A stretch of DNA of 33,167 bases. It comes from Oscillospiraceae bacterium. GTDB taxonomy: Bacteria; Bacillota; Clostridia; Oscillospirales; Oscillospiraceae. The notes below the pieces were generated by a model, which saw only the letters and a program-made list of their open reading frames with translations, had not been told where the DNA came from and searched no databases. The translations under genes and the position numbers were made by a program. This document shows positions 1 to 7,732 of this stretch, piece by piece (the stretch's first letter is position 1; each line of letters begins with the position of its first letter). Where the stretch lies: contig CACYLC010000011.1 in the NCBI GenBank assembly GCA_902775105.1, positions 1 through 33,167 on the forward strand. The letters run 5' to 3'.

Positions 1-48
1 AACTCCTTTTTCTCATATTTCTCGGCAATTTTTGCTCCACTTCAGACT

Positions 49-86
49 AGAACCCCCTATTTTGCCATGGCAAAATAGGGGGTTCT
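49..86. terminator. Perfect 38-bp palindrome, possible terminator
   Basis: The 38 bases are an exact inverted repeat centred on CCATGG, so RNA from either strand can fold into a very stable hairpin. It is followed by only three T residues on the plus strand, so on its own it is an imperfect intrinsic terminator. Its outer arms (AGAACC/GGTTCT) match those of the next hairpin, suggesting a tandem terminator for a gene left of the window. Confidence 0.55.
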
Positions 87-98
87 TTGACAGGCTGA

Positions 99-131
99 AG
101 AACCTCTGCCGTTTGGCAGAGGTTCTTTTTT
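99..131 (+). terminator. Rho-independent terminator
   Basis: A perfect 12-bp stem (99-110 with 115-126), a GTTT loop and a run of six T at 126-131. This is a textbook intrinsic terminator on the plus strand. It probably ends a transcript entering from the left and insulates the gene starting at 172. Confidence 0.85.
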
Positions 132-171
132 GTGTGCCCATTGCATAGCCTCTCACAAAGGAAGTGATCGT

Positions 172-696
172 ATGGAGGAACGGCTGCCGCTGTATGAAAA
201 CGGCGTTTCTGCGGGCATTCTGCTCCGGCAGGAGGAGGGGCTGCATACGCTGTTTTCCGCCGAGTGTGTTCAGGGACAGGGAATGCGGAAGCTGTGGCTG
301 CGCAGCGAGCGGGGCGGCGGCCTGCTTCTGGGAACGCTGGTGCCGGAGGAGGGGCGGTGGCGGCTTCGAAAGCGGGTCAGCCGTTCCGAGCTGCAGCGGC
401 AGGGACTGACCGGTCAGATCTGGGGAGAACTCCTGTCGGAAGGCGGGCCGGCAGCGCAGAGTACTCCCGGCTCAGCCGGAAGTCCCGTCAGCCCCCGGGA
501 CCCGGTGATCGCCAGTGCGGTGCGGCAGAGCCGTGGCGGCCGGTGGCGGCAGATGGGGCAGCGCTGGAGGCTGAGCTATCTGTGGCAAGTGGGGCAGCCG
601 GTGCCGCTGGTACCTCTGTTCTGCTTTGCAAGCGTGGAGGGAGGAGAGCTGGTTTTTTTACTCAATGAGGCAGGTTATCCGGATTTGAATGAATAG
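172..696 (+). CDS. Hypothetical protein
   Basis: A 174-residue protein that I cannot assign to a family. It is rich in Arg, Gly, Leu and Glu, with no signal peptide, no clear membrane segment and no catalytic motif that I can see. The middle (about residues 85-110) is a Gly/Ser/Pro-rich linker, and the C-terminal 40 residues look more hydrophobic and folded. The ATG at 172 was chosen because AAAGGAAG lies just upstream; the frame is open further upstream from a TTG at 130, but that codon lies in the T-run of the preceding terminator. It is followed by two small spore coat genes on the same strand, so a sporulation-related role is possible but only by association. Confidence 0.7.
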   Translation: MEERLPLYENGVSAGILLRQEEGLHTLFSAECVQGQGMRKLWLRSERGGGLLLGTLVPEEGRWRLRKRVSRSELQRQGLTGQIWGELLSEGGPAAQSTPGSAGSPVSPRDPVIASAVRQSRGGRWRQMGQRWRLSYLWQVGQPVPLVPLFCFASVEGGELVFLLNEAGYPDLNE

Positions 697-749
697 AAAT
701 TGGAAAAGGAGGAAACAATAGCGTTACCATCATAAAGGAGATGATCCAC

Positions 750-935
750 ATGGCAAATCTGACCACAAAAGAACTGGCAGCACTGGAGGACCAGCTGAAT
801 TTTGAGCACGTCTGCGTCTGTAAGTACCAGGCCGCTGCCGCAGAGACACAGGAGAACACCCTGCGGGACTGCTTTAACAAGCACGCGGGGCAGCATCAGC
901 AGAGCTTTAACACCCTGCTGACCTTTTTGAAGTAA
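750..935 (+). CDS. Small spore coat protein, CotF-like
   Basis: A 61-residue, mostly helical protein with a pattern (ELAALEDQL at the N terminus, later KHAGQHQQSFNTLL) resembling the short CotF/COG5577 spore coat proteins of clostridia. These are thought to be structural components of the outer spore layers. An ATG at 741 abuts the ribosome site AAGGAG (735-740), so the ATG at 750 is the usable start. Three Cys residues, including a CVC, could form disulfides in the coat. It lies 13 bases upstream of a second coat-like gene and is almost certainly co-transcribed with it. The family call rests on remembered sequence patterns and is moderately secure. Confidence 0.7.
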   Translation: MANLTTKELAALEDQLNFEHVCVCKYQAAAAETQENTLRDCFNKHAGQHQQSFNTLLTFLK

Positions 936-948
936 GGAGGAGACACAA

Positions 949-1200
949 ATGAACGATCAGGAGCGTATTACCGACCTCATGCTGATGGAGAAGAAGATGA
1001 GCACCAACTACAACGAGTTTGCCGGCGAGTGCGTCAATCCTCAGCTGCGTCAGAAATTCCTCGACCTGCTCAATCGGGATCAGCAGATCCAGAGCCAGCT
1101 GTTCCAGACCGCCCAGAGCCGGGGCTGGTACCAGTCCAAGCCTGCTGACGGAATGCAGATCAATCAGACCTATCAGAAGTTCTCCGCATTCGGCGGCTGA
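949..1200 (+). CDS. Spore coat protein, CotF-like
   Basis: An 83-residue protein. The first 60 residues form a predicted two-helix hairpin (ERITDLMLMEKKMSTNYNEF, then PQLRQKFLDLLNRDQQIQSQLF), the typical half-bundle of the CotF/ferritin-like coat family. The C-terminal tail is Gln- and aromatic-rich (YQSKPADGMQINQTYQKF), as in many spore coat proteins. A GGAGGA site sits directly upstream. It is the second gene of a two-gene unit ending in a clear terminator at 1290-1342. Expression is probably restricted to the mother cell during sporulation, but I could not identify a sigma-E or sigma-K promoter with confidence. Confidence 0.8.
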   Translation: MNDQERITDLMLMEKKMSTNYNEFAGECVNPQLRQKFLDLLNRDQQIQSQLFQTAQSRGWYQSKPADGMQINQTYQKFSAFGG

Positions 1201-1289
1201 GCTTGCCTATTTCGGCCGATCTGTCCGCATGAGAGCAGGCTGCGGAGAGAAAACTGCATGTTTTACCTGAATTTTTAAGCGGACAACAA

Positions 1290-1342
1290 AACAGACTGCG
1301 TGATGGGAAAATCGTTTCTGTCATGCGGTCTGTTATTTTTTT
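1290..1342 (+). terminator. Rho-independent terminator
   Basis: A 14-bp stem (1290-1303 with 1321-1334, two wobble pairs), a 17-nt loop and a run of seven T at 1336-1342. It closes the spore coat gene pair. Confidence 0.85.
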
Positions 1343-1499
1343 ATTGCAGAGATCGTCTGTTGCCAGGGATCAATGCAGCAACATGCGGCAAACTTTGGCA
1401 GAGCAGGCGAGGATTTCACAGAGTATTTTCCGCCTGCAGATGGAAACTAACAAAGCCGACAGAACAGCATCTGCGGTGAACTGAAAGGGAGGTAATGAA

Positions 1500-2009
1500 A
1501 TGAAAGGATGGGTCACAGCACTGGCGTTGGTCATGGCGTTTTCTCTGGCCGGCTGCGGCATGCGTACCGATGATACCGACGTGAACCGGACGGGCACCAG
1601 TACCGGAAATCAGGTTGCGGACGGTACTGCCGCGGACAACGGAGCGGCCGACGACGGCCTCTATGATGCCGATGAAAATGGCATGGTAGAGGACGACGGC
1701 GTGAACGGAAACCAGAGCGGCACCAACTCCACCACCGGTGGGACGACGACCAACTCTACCACCGGTCGAACCACGACCGCCACCAATCCGTCGAACAGCA
1801 ATCAGACGGGTTCCGCCACCGGCAACCTGGCTGAGGGCGCAAGAGATGTGATGGACGGCGCTGCCGATGCGGTAAGAGACGTGACCAACGGCGTGGTCAA
1901 CGGAGCGGAGCAGGCGGCAGACGGCGTTATCAACGGCGTGGACAATGCTGCCGATACCGTTCAGAACGGCATGAATCGGACGGTAAACGGTACCGGTACG
2001 GGCCGATAA
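1500..2009 (+). CDS. Low-complexity lipoprotein
   Basis: A 169-residue predicted lipoprotein. A short signal segment ends in the lipobox SLAGC with lipidated Cys19. Residues 20-110 are a disordered Asp/Thr/Asn/Gly-rich linker including two TTNSTTG-type repeats. From about residue 112 the chain changes to an amphipathic repetitive stretch (GARDVMDGAADAVRDVTNG, then NGVVNGAEQAADGVINGV), reminiscent of LEA-like or YtxH-like helices. GGGAGG precedes the ATG. It stands alone between two hairpins. Function is unknown; a surface or spore-envelope role is conceivable. Lipidation is well supported by the motif, the rest is descriptive. Confidence 0.75.
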   Translation: MKGWVTALALVMAFSLAGCGMRTDDTDVNRTGTSTGNQVADGTAADNGAADDGLYDADENGMVEDDGVNGNQSGTNSTTGGTTTNSTTGRTTTATNPSNSNQTGSATGNLAEGARDVMDGAADAVRDVTNGVVNGAEQAADGVINGVDNAADTVQNGMNRTVNGTGTGR

Positions 2010-2026
2010 CGGAACGCACGGCAGAG

Positions 2027-2061
2027 AAAGGCTGGCTCGAATCGAACCTGAGCCGGCCTTT
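2027..2061 (+). terminator. Hairpin, weak terminator
   Basis: A 12-bp stem (2027-2038 with 2050-2061, one wobble pair) and an 11-nt loop just after the lipoprotein stop. No T-run follows, so termination is uncertain. Confidence 0.5.
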
Positions 2062-2264
2062 CGCCGCCTGTGACAGACGACACAGGGCGACATAACTCCC
2101 CCAAAATGGAAAGTGACATAATTCAGCTCCGTTCCTTTAAAATTTGGCGGCGAAACGGGAAAAACGATAACTTAATCTGCACAAAAATGTTCAAATGGTG
2201 CGGAATACATCCGGTTTGGCGGGAAATCTCAGAAGAAATTTAAGGAAAAATTGGTTACAAGGGG
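2062..2264. other. Intergenic stretch without a gene
   Basis: The gap between the lipoprotein and rsmH. The frame of rsmH is open upstream to 2195, but the predicted peptide has no RsmH character and lies partly upstream of the promoter at 2265. I see no mraZ or mraZ remnant here, although mraZ usually sits directly before rsmH. Confidence 0.5.
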
Positions 2265-2293
2265 TTGCAATTTCGGAACAAAAGAATTATACT
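2265..2293 (+). promoter_or_regulatory. Sigma-A promoter of the dcw cluster
   Basis: -35 TTGCAA at 2265-2270, a 17-nt spacer, and -10 TATACT at 2288-2293. Transcription would start near 2300, giving a leader of about 57 nt before the rsmH ATG. Confidence 0.75.
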
Positions 2294-2356
2294 GTATATC
2301 GTGGTAATAAGGGGTTGTCGACGACTAAATCTAGGGGTAGAAAGGCTGGGCGGCAC

Positions 2357-3292
2357 ATGGCTGAATTCACGCATTGCCCGGTTCTCTTAGAGGAGTGTCT
2401 GGAAGGACTTCGTATCAAGCCGGACGGCATTTATGTGGACGGCACGCTGGGGCGAGCCGGACATGCCCGTGAAGTGGCTGCAAGGCTGACTGCCGGGCGG
2501 CTCATCGGCATTGATCAGGATCAGGCGGCGCTGGACGCCGCCCCGGAGCGCTTCGGCGCCGAGTTCGGCAAAGTGACCCTTGTTCACCGCAACTTTCGCC
2601 ATATCCCCCAGGTGTTGGACGAGTTGGGGATCGACCGGATAGACGGCGTTTTGCTGGATCTGGGCGTCTCCTCCCCTCAGCTGGACGACGGGAGCCGGGG
2701 CTTTTCCTATATGAAGGATGCTCCGCTGGATATGCGCATGGATCAGACGCAAACGCTGACGGCAGCTGACGTGGTGAACGACAGCTCGGAGGACGAGCTT
2801 CGCCTTTTGCTTAGCCGATACGGTGAGGAACGTTATTCTCCCCGCATCGCCGCCGCCATCTGCAAGAGAAGAGAACAGGCACCCATCCGCACCACGCTGG
2901 AACTGGTAGACATCATCCGTTCCGCCATGCCGGCGCAGGCGCTGCGGGAGAAGCAGCACCCGGCCAAGCGCAGCTTTCAGGCGCTTCGCATTGCGGTCAA
3001 CGATGAGCTGGGCGCCATTGCCGACACGATGGAGGCAGTCATTCCCCGATTCAATCCGGGAGGGCGGCTGTGCGTCATCACGTTCCACTCTCTGGAGGAT
3101 CGCATCGTCAAGGTGGCCATGGCCGAGGCGGCCAGAGGCTGCACTTGTCCGCCGGAGTTTCCGGTGTGCGTGTGCGGCAATATGCCTAAGGTGCGTCTGA
3201 CGCCCAGAAAACCGATTACACCCTCAGCAAAAGAGATCTCTGAAAATCCCAGAGCCAGAAGCGCCAAGCTGCGCATCTGTGAAAAATGCTGA
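2357..3292 (+). CDS. rsmH: 16S rRNA (cytosine1402-N4)-methyltransferase RsmH
   Basis: A SAM-dependent methyltransferase that modifies N4 of C1402 in the decoding centre of 16S rRNA; usually the second gene of the dcw cluster after mraZ. The 311 residues match the family length. It begins with the characteristic HCPVLLEE, followed by the SAM-binding VDGTLGRAGH (about 27-36), the DGVLLDLGVSSPQLD block, GFSYMKDAPLDMRMD, and the C-terminal FHSLEDRIVK and PPEFPVCVCG segments. The ATG at 2357 was preferred over the open frame from 2195 because family members begin within a few residues of HCPVLL and the promoter lies downstream of 2195. It leads the plus-strand division cluster. Confidence 0.96.
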   Translation: MAEFTHCPVLLEECLEGLRIKPDGIYVDGTLGRAGHAREVAARLTAGRLIGIDQDQAALDAAPERFGAEFGKVTLVHRNFRHIPQVLDELGIDRIDGVLLDLGVSSPQLDDGSRGFSYMKDAPLDMRMDQTQTLTAADVVNDSSEDELRLLLSRYGEERYSPRIAAAICKRREQAPIRTTLELVDIIRSAMPAQALREKQHPAKRSFQALRIAVNDELGAIADTMEAVIPRFNPGGRLCVITFHSLEDRIVKVAMAEAARGCTCPPEFPVCVCGNMPKVRLTPRKPITPSAKEISENPRARSAKLRICEKC

Positions 3293-3321
3293 TGCGATAC
3301 AAATGAAATGAGGCTTTTTCC

Positions 3322-3876
3322 ATGGCTTCTGCCGCAAGACATAATCAGGCTGCCGTTTACGGCAATGTAGCCTATCATAGAGAAACATACCAGCGTGGCA
3401 ACGCCGTTCCCCGCCGCCGTGACCGTGGGCCCCAGCTTCAGGAGCTGCCCCTCGTCCGGCCCAGGAAGGGCGCCCAGCAGCAGGTACATACCAGAGTCAA
3501 GGTCAATCTTCGGCCTCGGGAGGAATTCAGTTTCCTGCCTGCCGTTGGTTTTCTGGCCGCTGCCTTTATGGCGGTGATGATCATCTTGAGTTACAGCCGG
3601 CTTGACGGCATCTACGCCCAGACGGTACAGACCAGAGACCAGCTCACCGTGCTCCAGCAGGAGGGGCAGACGCTGATGGCTCAGTACGAAGAGGTATTTG
3701 ATCAGGCGGCGCTGGAGTCGGCCATTGCCCAGTCCGGGGTGATGCTGACGGAGGCGCAGAATGACCAGAAGGTCTATGTGGATCTTTCCGAGCCGGACAA
3801 CGCCGTGGTCTATGACCGTGGCGGAGACGGATTGTGGAGCCACGTTCAGGATCTGTTGGGCATATTCGGGTCATAA
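3322..3876 (+). CDS. ftsL: FtsL-like cell division protein
   Basis: A 184-residue bitopic membrane protein in the standard ftsL position between rsmH and the class B PBP gene. A long basic, Pro/Arg-rich cytoplasmic tail (1-68) is followed by one membrane segment (about 71-90), a coiled-coil-like external region (about 95-130: QTRDQLTVLQQEGQTLMAQYEE) and an acidic C terminus. FtsL pairs with DivIC and DivIB to activate FtsW-PBP at the septum. Sequence similarity in this family is low, so the call rests mainly on topology and gene order. It is longer than typical FtsL (about 100-120 residues), mostly because of the N-terminal tail. A terminator hairpin follows at 3941. Confidence 0.75.
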   Translation: MASAARHNQAAVYGNVAYHRETYQRGNAVPRRRDRGPQLQELPLVRPRKGAQQQVHTRVKVNLRPREEFSFLPAVGFLAAAFMAVMIILSYSRLDGIYAQTVQTRDQLTVLQQEGQTLMAQYEEVFDQAALESAIAQSGVMLTEAQNDQKVYVDLSEPDNAVVYDRGGDGLWSHVQDLLGIFGS

Positions 3877-3940
3877 CCCTGGCCGGAAATACATAGGCTG
3901 AACAAGCATAGAAACAAGCCACAAGAGAATGAAAACACAG

Positions 3941-3977
3941 GGCGTAAGAAAATAGTCTATTTTCTTGCGCCTTTTTT
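3941..3977 (+). terminator. Intrinsic terminator inside the dcw cluster
   Basis: A 14-bp stem (3941-3954 with 3958-3971, one wobble), a GTC loop and a run of six T at 3972-3977. It lies between the ftsL-like gene and the PBP gene, so a fraction of dcw transcription should stop before the PBP. Confidence 0.85.
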
Positions 3978-4026
3978 ATCCATGATCCAAGGGCAGGCAG
4001 CGCTCTGGCGGAAAGGCAGTGTTACA

Positions 4027-6471
4027 GTGAATCAAGAGCGAAAGATCCGGGAAGCGAACAAGGAGGCCAACCGCCTCGTCCTCAGCCGCACCGTCAAGCT
4101 GATGGCGGTTTTCGGCGTGCTCATCTTCATCCCTCTCATCATGCAGCTTTACCGGCTTCAGGTGGTGCAGCACGACGAATTGGAAGAGCGGGCAGTGGAG
4201 CAGCAGACGTCGTCCCTGTCTATCTCCGCCTCCCGAGGCACCATTTATGACGCCAACAAAAATGTGCTGGCCATCAGCTCCACCGTCTATGACGTCATCC
4301 TGTCCCCCAAGGCCATCGCAGACAAGCAGAAGGAACTGGACGAAAATCTGGCCAAGGCGAAGGAGAAAGGAAAGGACACCGCTCCCTATGACTGGAACGT
4401 GGAGGATGTGGTCGTCACGAATCTGTCCCAGCTTTTGGAACTGGACGAGAACGGACTGCGGGAGAAGTGCGGCGATACCAACAGCCAGTATAAGCGGATT
4501 GCCCAAAAGGTGGAGAGCGACACCGAGGCGGAGATCCGGGAGCTGATCGACTCGTACCATCTGGCAGGCTGCGTCTACCTCCAGCCCAACACCAAGCGGT
4601 ACTATCCCTACGCCAATCTGGCGGCGCAGATCATCGGCTTTACCAACGACAGCGGCGGCGCTTACGGTCTGGAGTCCAAGTTTGAGGCGGAGCTTTCCGG
4701 CAACCCCGGCTTGGTGGTGACGGCGAAAAACGGCATCGGCACCGACCTGATGAATTTCTTCCAGGACTACTACGACGCCGAAAACGGCGATAATATCTAT
4801 CTGACCATTGACTCTACCATCCAGTCCTACTGCGAGAGCTATCTGGAGCAGTACTGCAAGCGGTACGAGACCCAGTACGGCGGCGTCATCATCGCCATGG
4901 AATGTGACACCGGCGCTATTTTGGGCATGGCCATGTCGCCCACCTTTGACCTGAACGATTACAGTACCGTGACCGACGAGGTGCTGCTGAGCAAAGTAGA
5001 GCAAAATGCCAAGGACATCGAAGCGGCCTCCAAGGAGGCGGTGGAAGCGGCCATCGCACAGGCGGAGGCGGAGGGCAGAGAGCTGACAGCCGAAGAAAAA
5101 ACGCCCAAGACCTATGAAGAGGCCTATAACGAGGCCTATGCCAACGCCGTCTACTCCCAGTGGACGAATAAGGCCATCACTGACACCTACGAGCCCGGCT
5201 CCACCTTTAAGGCCATGGTGCTGGCCGCCGGATTGGAGGAGGGCGTCATTGACGAGAACTCTACCTTCGACTGCGGCGGCAGCGTGAAGATTGACACCTA
5301 TACCATTCGCTGCTCCGCCCGAAGCGGACACGGCCACCAGACGTTGGCTGAGGCGGTGGGTCACTCCTGTAACCCGGCATTGATCGCCATCGGCCAGAAG
5401 ATCGGCAGAGAGAAGTTTTACGACTATCTCTACCGCTTCGGTATTATGGAGCCTACCGGTATCGACCTGCCCTACGAAAACAGCAGCAACGTCTGGCCCT
5501 ACGATAAATTCCATATCACCGAGCTGGCCACCGCCTCCTTCGGTCAGCGGTTCCAGGTCACGCCCATGCAGGAGCTCAACGCCTTTAACGCCGTGGTGAA
5601 CGGCGGCTATTTGATGACGCCCCATGTGGTGGATCACATTACAGATCCTGCCGGTAACACCGTCTATACGGCGGACACTACCCCGGTGCGTCAGGTCATC
5701 AGCGAGAGTACCAGCGCCCAGTGCGCAGAGATTTTGGAGGGTGTCGTCTCCAAATTCACCGGAAAGAACGCCTATCAGCCCGGCTACCGCATTGGCGGTA
5801 AGACCGGCACCTCCCAGACGCTGAAGAAAGGCGAGTGGATCGTCTCTTTTGTGGGCTTTGCCCCGGCGGACGATCCGGACGTCATCGTCCTGGTCATCTT
5901 TGACCGGCCCAAATCCGTAGATGGCGTCAGTTCGGTCACTGCCAACGGCGACGTCATCTCCGGCGGCGCTATGGCTGCCCCTGTGGCGGGCGAGCTGCTG
6001 GCTAAGATCCTGGACTACCGAGGCTATGAAAGGGCTTACAGCTCCGACGACCTGACCGGCCAGTTTACCGCCATGCCCGACCTCACCGGTATGACCGAGA
6101 CCGAGGCAAATCAGGCGTTGCAGAGCAAGCAACTGTCCTACCGTGTGGTAGGCTCCGGTGACACCGTCACCGGACAGATCCCCAGAAGCGGCAATTACGT
6201 CCCGCAAAACAGCAAGGTCATTTTGTACATGGGCGTGGACGCCCCCACCGATACAGTAGAGATGCCCAATTTGAAGGGCTTGTCGCCCAAGCAGGCCATT
6301 CAGGCGCTGAATGATTTGGGACTCTTTATGCGGGCCACCGGCGCCAGCGGCTATTATACCAGTACCACCGTCTGTACCGGACAGAGCGTAGATCCCGGTA
6401 CTCAGGTGCAGCGGGGTTATGTGGTGGACGTCCAGTTTACGGACAGCGATGTGGCGGACAGCCCCGACTAA
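4027..6471 (+). CDS. Class B penicillin-binding protein with PASTA domains (SpoVD/FtsI-like)
   Basis: A monofunctional DD-transpeptidase that cross-links peptidoglycan at the division or spore septum. After a short cytoplasmic tail and one membrane segment (about 24-43) come the dimerisation domain and the transpeptidase domain with catalytic STFK (Ser392, Lys395), SCN (447-449) and KTG (592-594). Two PASTA domains (about 682-743 and 745-810) close the protein. An Ala/Glu-rich insertion (about 318-378) precedes the STFK motif. The frame is open from an ATG at 3982, but that codon follows a terminator T-run and has no ribosome site; the GTG at 4027 has GGAAAGG upstream and was preferred (814 residues). 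Whether this is the vegetative FtsI or the sporulation SpoVD cannot be settled from one window. Confidence 0.92.
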   Translation: MNQERKIREANKEANRLVLSRTVKLMAVFGVLIFIPLIMQLYRLQVVQHDELEERAVEQQTSSLSISASRGTIYDANKNVLAISSTVYDVILSPKAIADKQKELDENLAKAKEKGKDTAPYDWNVEDVVVTNLSQLLELDENGLREKCGDTNSQYKRIAQKVESDTEAEIRELIDSYHLAGCVYLQPNTKRYYPYANLAAQIIGFTNDSGGAYGLESKFEAELSGNPGLVVTAKNGIGTDLMNFFQDYYDAENGDNIYLTIDSTIQSYCESYLEQYCKRYETQYGGVIIAMECDTGAILGMAMSPTFDLNDYSTVTDEVLLSKVEQNAKDIEAASKEAVEAAIAQAEAEGRELTAEEKTPKTYEEAYNEAYANAVYSQWTNKAITDTYEPGSTFKAMVLAAGLEEGVIDENSTFDCGGSVKIDTYTIRCSARSGHGHQTLAEAVGHSCNPALIAIGQKIGREKFYDYLYRFGIMEPTGIDLPYENSSNVWPYDKFHITELATASFGQRFQVTPMQELNAFNAVVNGGYLMTPHVVDHITDPAGNTVYTADTTPVRQVISESTSAQCAEILEGVVSKFTGKNAYQPGYRIGGKTGTSQTLKKGEWIVSFVGFAPADDPDVIVLVIFDRPKSVDGVSSVTANGDVISGGAMAAPVAGELLAKILDYRGYERAYSSDDLTGQFTAMPDLTGMTETEANQALQSKQLSYRVVGSGDTVTGQIPRSGNYVPQNSKVILYMGVDAPTDTVEMPNLKGLSPKQAIQALNDLGLFMRATGASGYYTSTTVCTGQSVDPGTQVQRGYVVDVQFTDSDVADSPD

Positions 6472-6652
6472 AGGAACCGCTGATTGAACCAAGCGACGGC
6501 GTCTGGGGTCAATTTTCCGCCATACAGGTCTAAAATTTCTGGAAATCCGTCAGGATTTGCCTGCAAGGGGCACTTACGCCTTCGAAATTTTATCTCTGCC
6601 TGACGAAAAATATCCTCGCCCAGCCATCCGAGAGATTTAAGCAGCGCTTCCT
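6471..6652. repeat. MITE-like palindromic element, long copy
   Basis: A 182-bp element with imperfect terminal inverted repeats: left end AAGGAACCGCTGATT, right end AAGCAGCGCTTCCT. It shares its ends and internal blocks (CGGCGTC, TTTTCCGCC, CAGCCATCCGAGAGATT) with a shorter copy at 20153-20238. It has no coding capacity for a transposase. The left end overlaps the last base of the PBP stop codon. An internal inverted repeat (CTAAAATTTC near 6530 and GAAATTTTAT near 6585) adds secondary structure. Confidence 0.75.
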
Positions 6653-6731
6653 GAAAAAGGGTAGAAAGGAAACGCCAAATGTGGTATGCTAAGCCATATG
6701 CTGCCTTTATTGGCGTTGGAGGTTTCGAAAG

Positions 6732-7718
6732 ATGAGAGTATTGATTGCGGCATTGATCGCCTTTGCTGTGAGCTGGGCGGTAGGAAAAGTACTGATCCCG
6801 TGGCTGGCGGCGCTGAAGGCGGGGCAGACCATCAAGGAGATCGGACCCAAATGGCATATGTCCAAGCAGGGAACTCCCACCATGGGCGGGCTGATGTTTA
6901 TTGCGGGCATTCTGGTCTCACTGCTGATCGCCGGATTCCCGGATCTGCTGGAGGGCCATCCGGGCGGACTGTTCGTATTCCTGTTTGCTCTGGTCTACGG
7001 CGGCATCGGCTTTTTCGACGACTATATGAAGGTGAAGTACAAGAAGAACGAGGGGCTCACCGCACCTCAGAAGTTTCTGCTCCAGTTGGCGGCAGCCATT
7101 TTGTTTACCGTGCTGCTCCGCTATTTCGGCTATCTGGACGCCTGCCTCTATATCCCATTTGCCAATGTGACGGTGGATGTGCCGTGGATCCTCTATATGG
7201 TATTTGCAGCCTTCGTCATGGTGGGTACGGTGAATGCTGTCAACCTCACCGACGGCGTGGACGGCCTTGCCACCGGCGTCACCATGCCGGTCGCCCTGTT
7301 CTTCACCGTTGTGGCGATTCTGTGGGGCTATACCGAGCTGGGCATCTTCTCCGCCGCGTTCCTGGGCGGCCTTGCTGCATTCCTGATCTATAACTTCCAT
7401 CCCGCCAAGGTCTTTATGGGCGATACCGGCTCCCTCTTTCTGGGCGGCGCCGTGGCGGGACTGGCCTTCGGACTGGATATCCCCATTGCCCTTATTCTGG
7501 TGGGCATCATCTATATCGCAGAGACCCTCAGCGATATCATTCAGGTCACCTATTTCAAGCTGACCCACGGCAGGCGCATCTTCCGCATGGCGCCTCTGCA
7601 CCATCACTTTGAGATGGGCGGCTGGAGCGAGGAGAAGGTGTTCACCGTCTTTACCGCAGTTACCGCAGCGGGCTGCCTGCTGGCGTTCTTGGGCGTCATG
7701 GGGCGGTTTGCGGCGTGA
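6732..7718 (+). CDS. mraY: Phospho-N-acetylmuramoyl-pentapeptide transferase MraY
   Basis: An integral membrane enzyme that transfers phospho-MurNAc-pentapeptide from UDP to undecaprenyl phosphate, forming lipid I on the cytoplasmic face. The 328 residues, about ten membrane segments, are close to family length. Diagnostic motifs are GTPTMGG (48-53), the FFDDYMK pair Asp96-Asp97, NLTDGVDGLA (171-180), FMGDTGS around Asp231 and the HHH at 290-292. GGAGG at 6718-6722 precedes the ATG. murD, the usual gene between mraY and ftsW, is missing here; a palindromic repeat lies downstream instead. Because a terminator and a repeat element precede it, the gene may use a local extended -10 promoter near 6683-6691 (TGGTATGCT), which is weak evidence. 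Confidence 0.97.
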   Translation: MRVLIAALIAFAVSWAVGKVLIPWLAALKAGQTIKEIGPKWHMSKQGTPTMGGLMFIAGILVSLLIAGFPDLLEGHPGGLFVFLFALVYGGIGFFDDYMKVKYKKNEGLTAPQKFLLQLAAAILFTVLLRYFGYLDACLYIPFANVTVDVPWILYMVFAAFVMVGTVNAVNLTDGVDGLATGVTMPVALFFTVVAILWGYTELGIFSAAFLGGLAAFLIYNFHPAKVFMGDTGSLFLGGAVAGLAFGLDIPIALILVGIIYIAETLSDIIQVTYFKLTHGRRIFRMAPLHHHFEMGGWSEEKVFTVFTAVTAAGCLLAFLGVMGRFAA

Positions 7719-7732
7719 ATGCCAAGACCACC

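Noticed and set aside
87-115. TTGACA at 87-92 as a promoter for the first gene.
   Set aside because: No -10 hexamer lies at 16-18 nt and the site is between two terminator hairpins.
2195-2356. N-terminal extension of rsmH of 54 codons.
   Set aside because: It would begin upstream of the promoter and add residues not found in RsmH; the ATG at 2357 fits the family.
3982-4026. Earlier ATG start for the PBP.
   Set aside because: The codon sits five bases after a terminator T-run with no ribosome site; kept only as an alternative.
3976-6492. An 838-codon open frame on the minus strand covering the PBP gene.
   Set aside because: It is the exact antisense of a gene with all catalytic motifs; it has low-complexity Gly/His/Val composition, no ribosome site and no family resemblance. 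Such shadows are common in GC-rich DNA.
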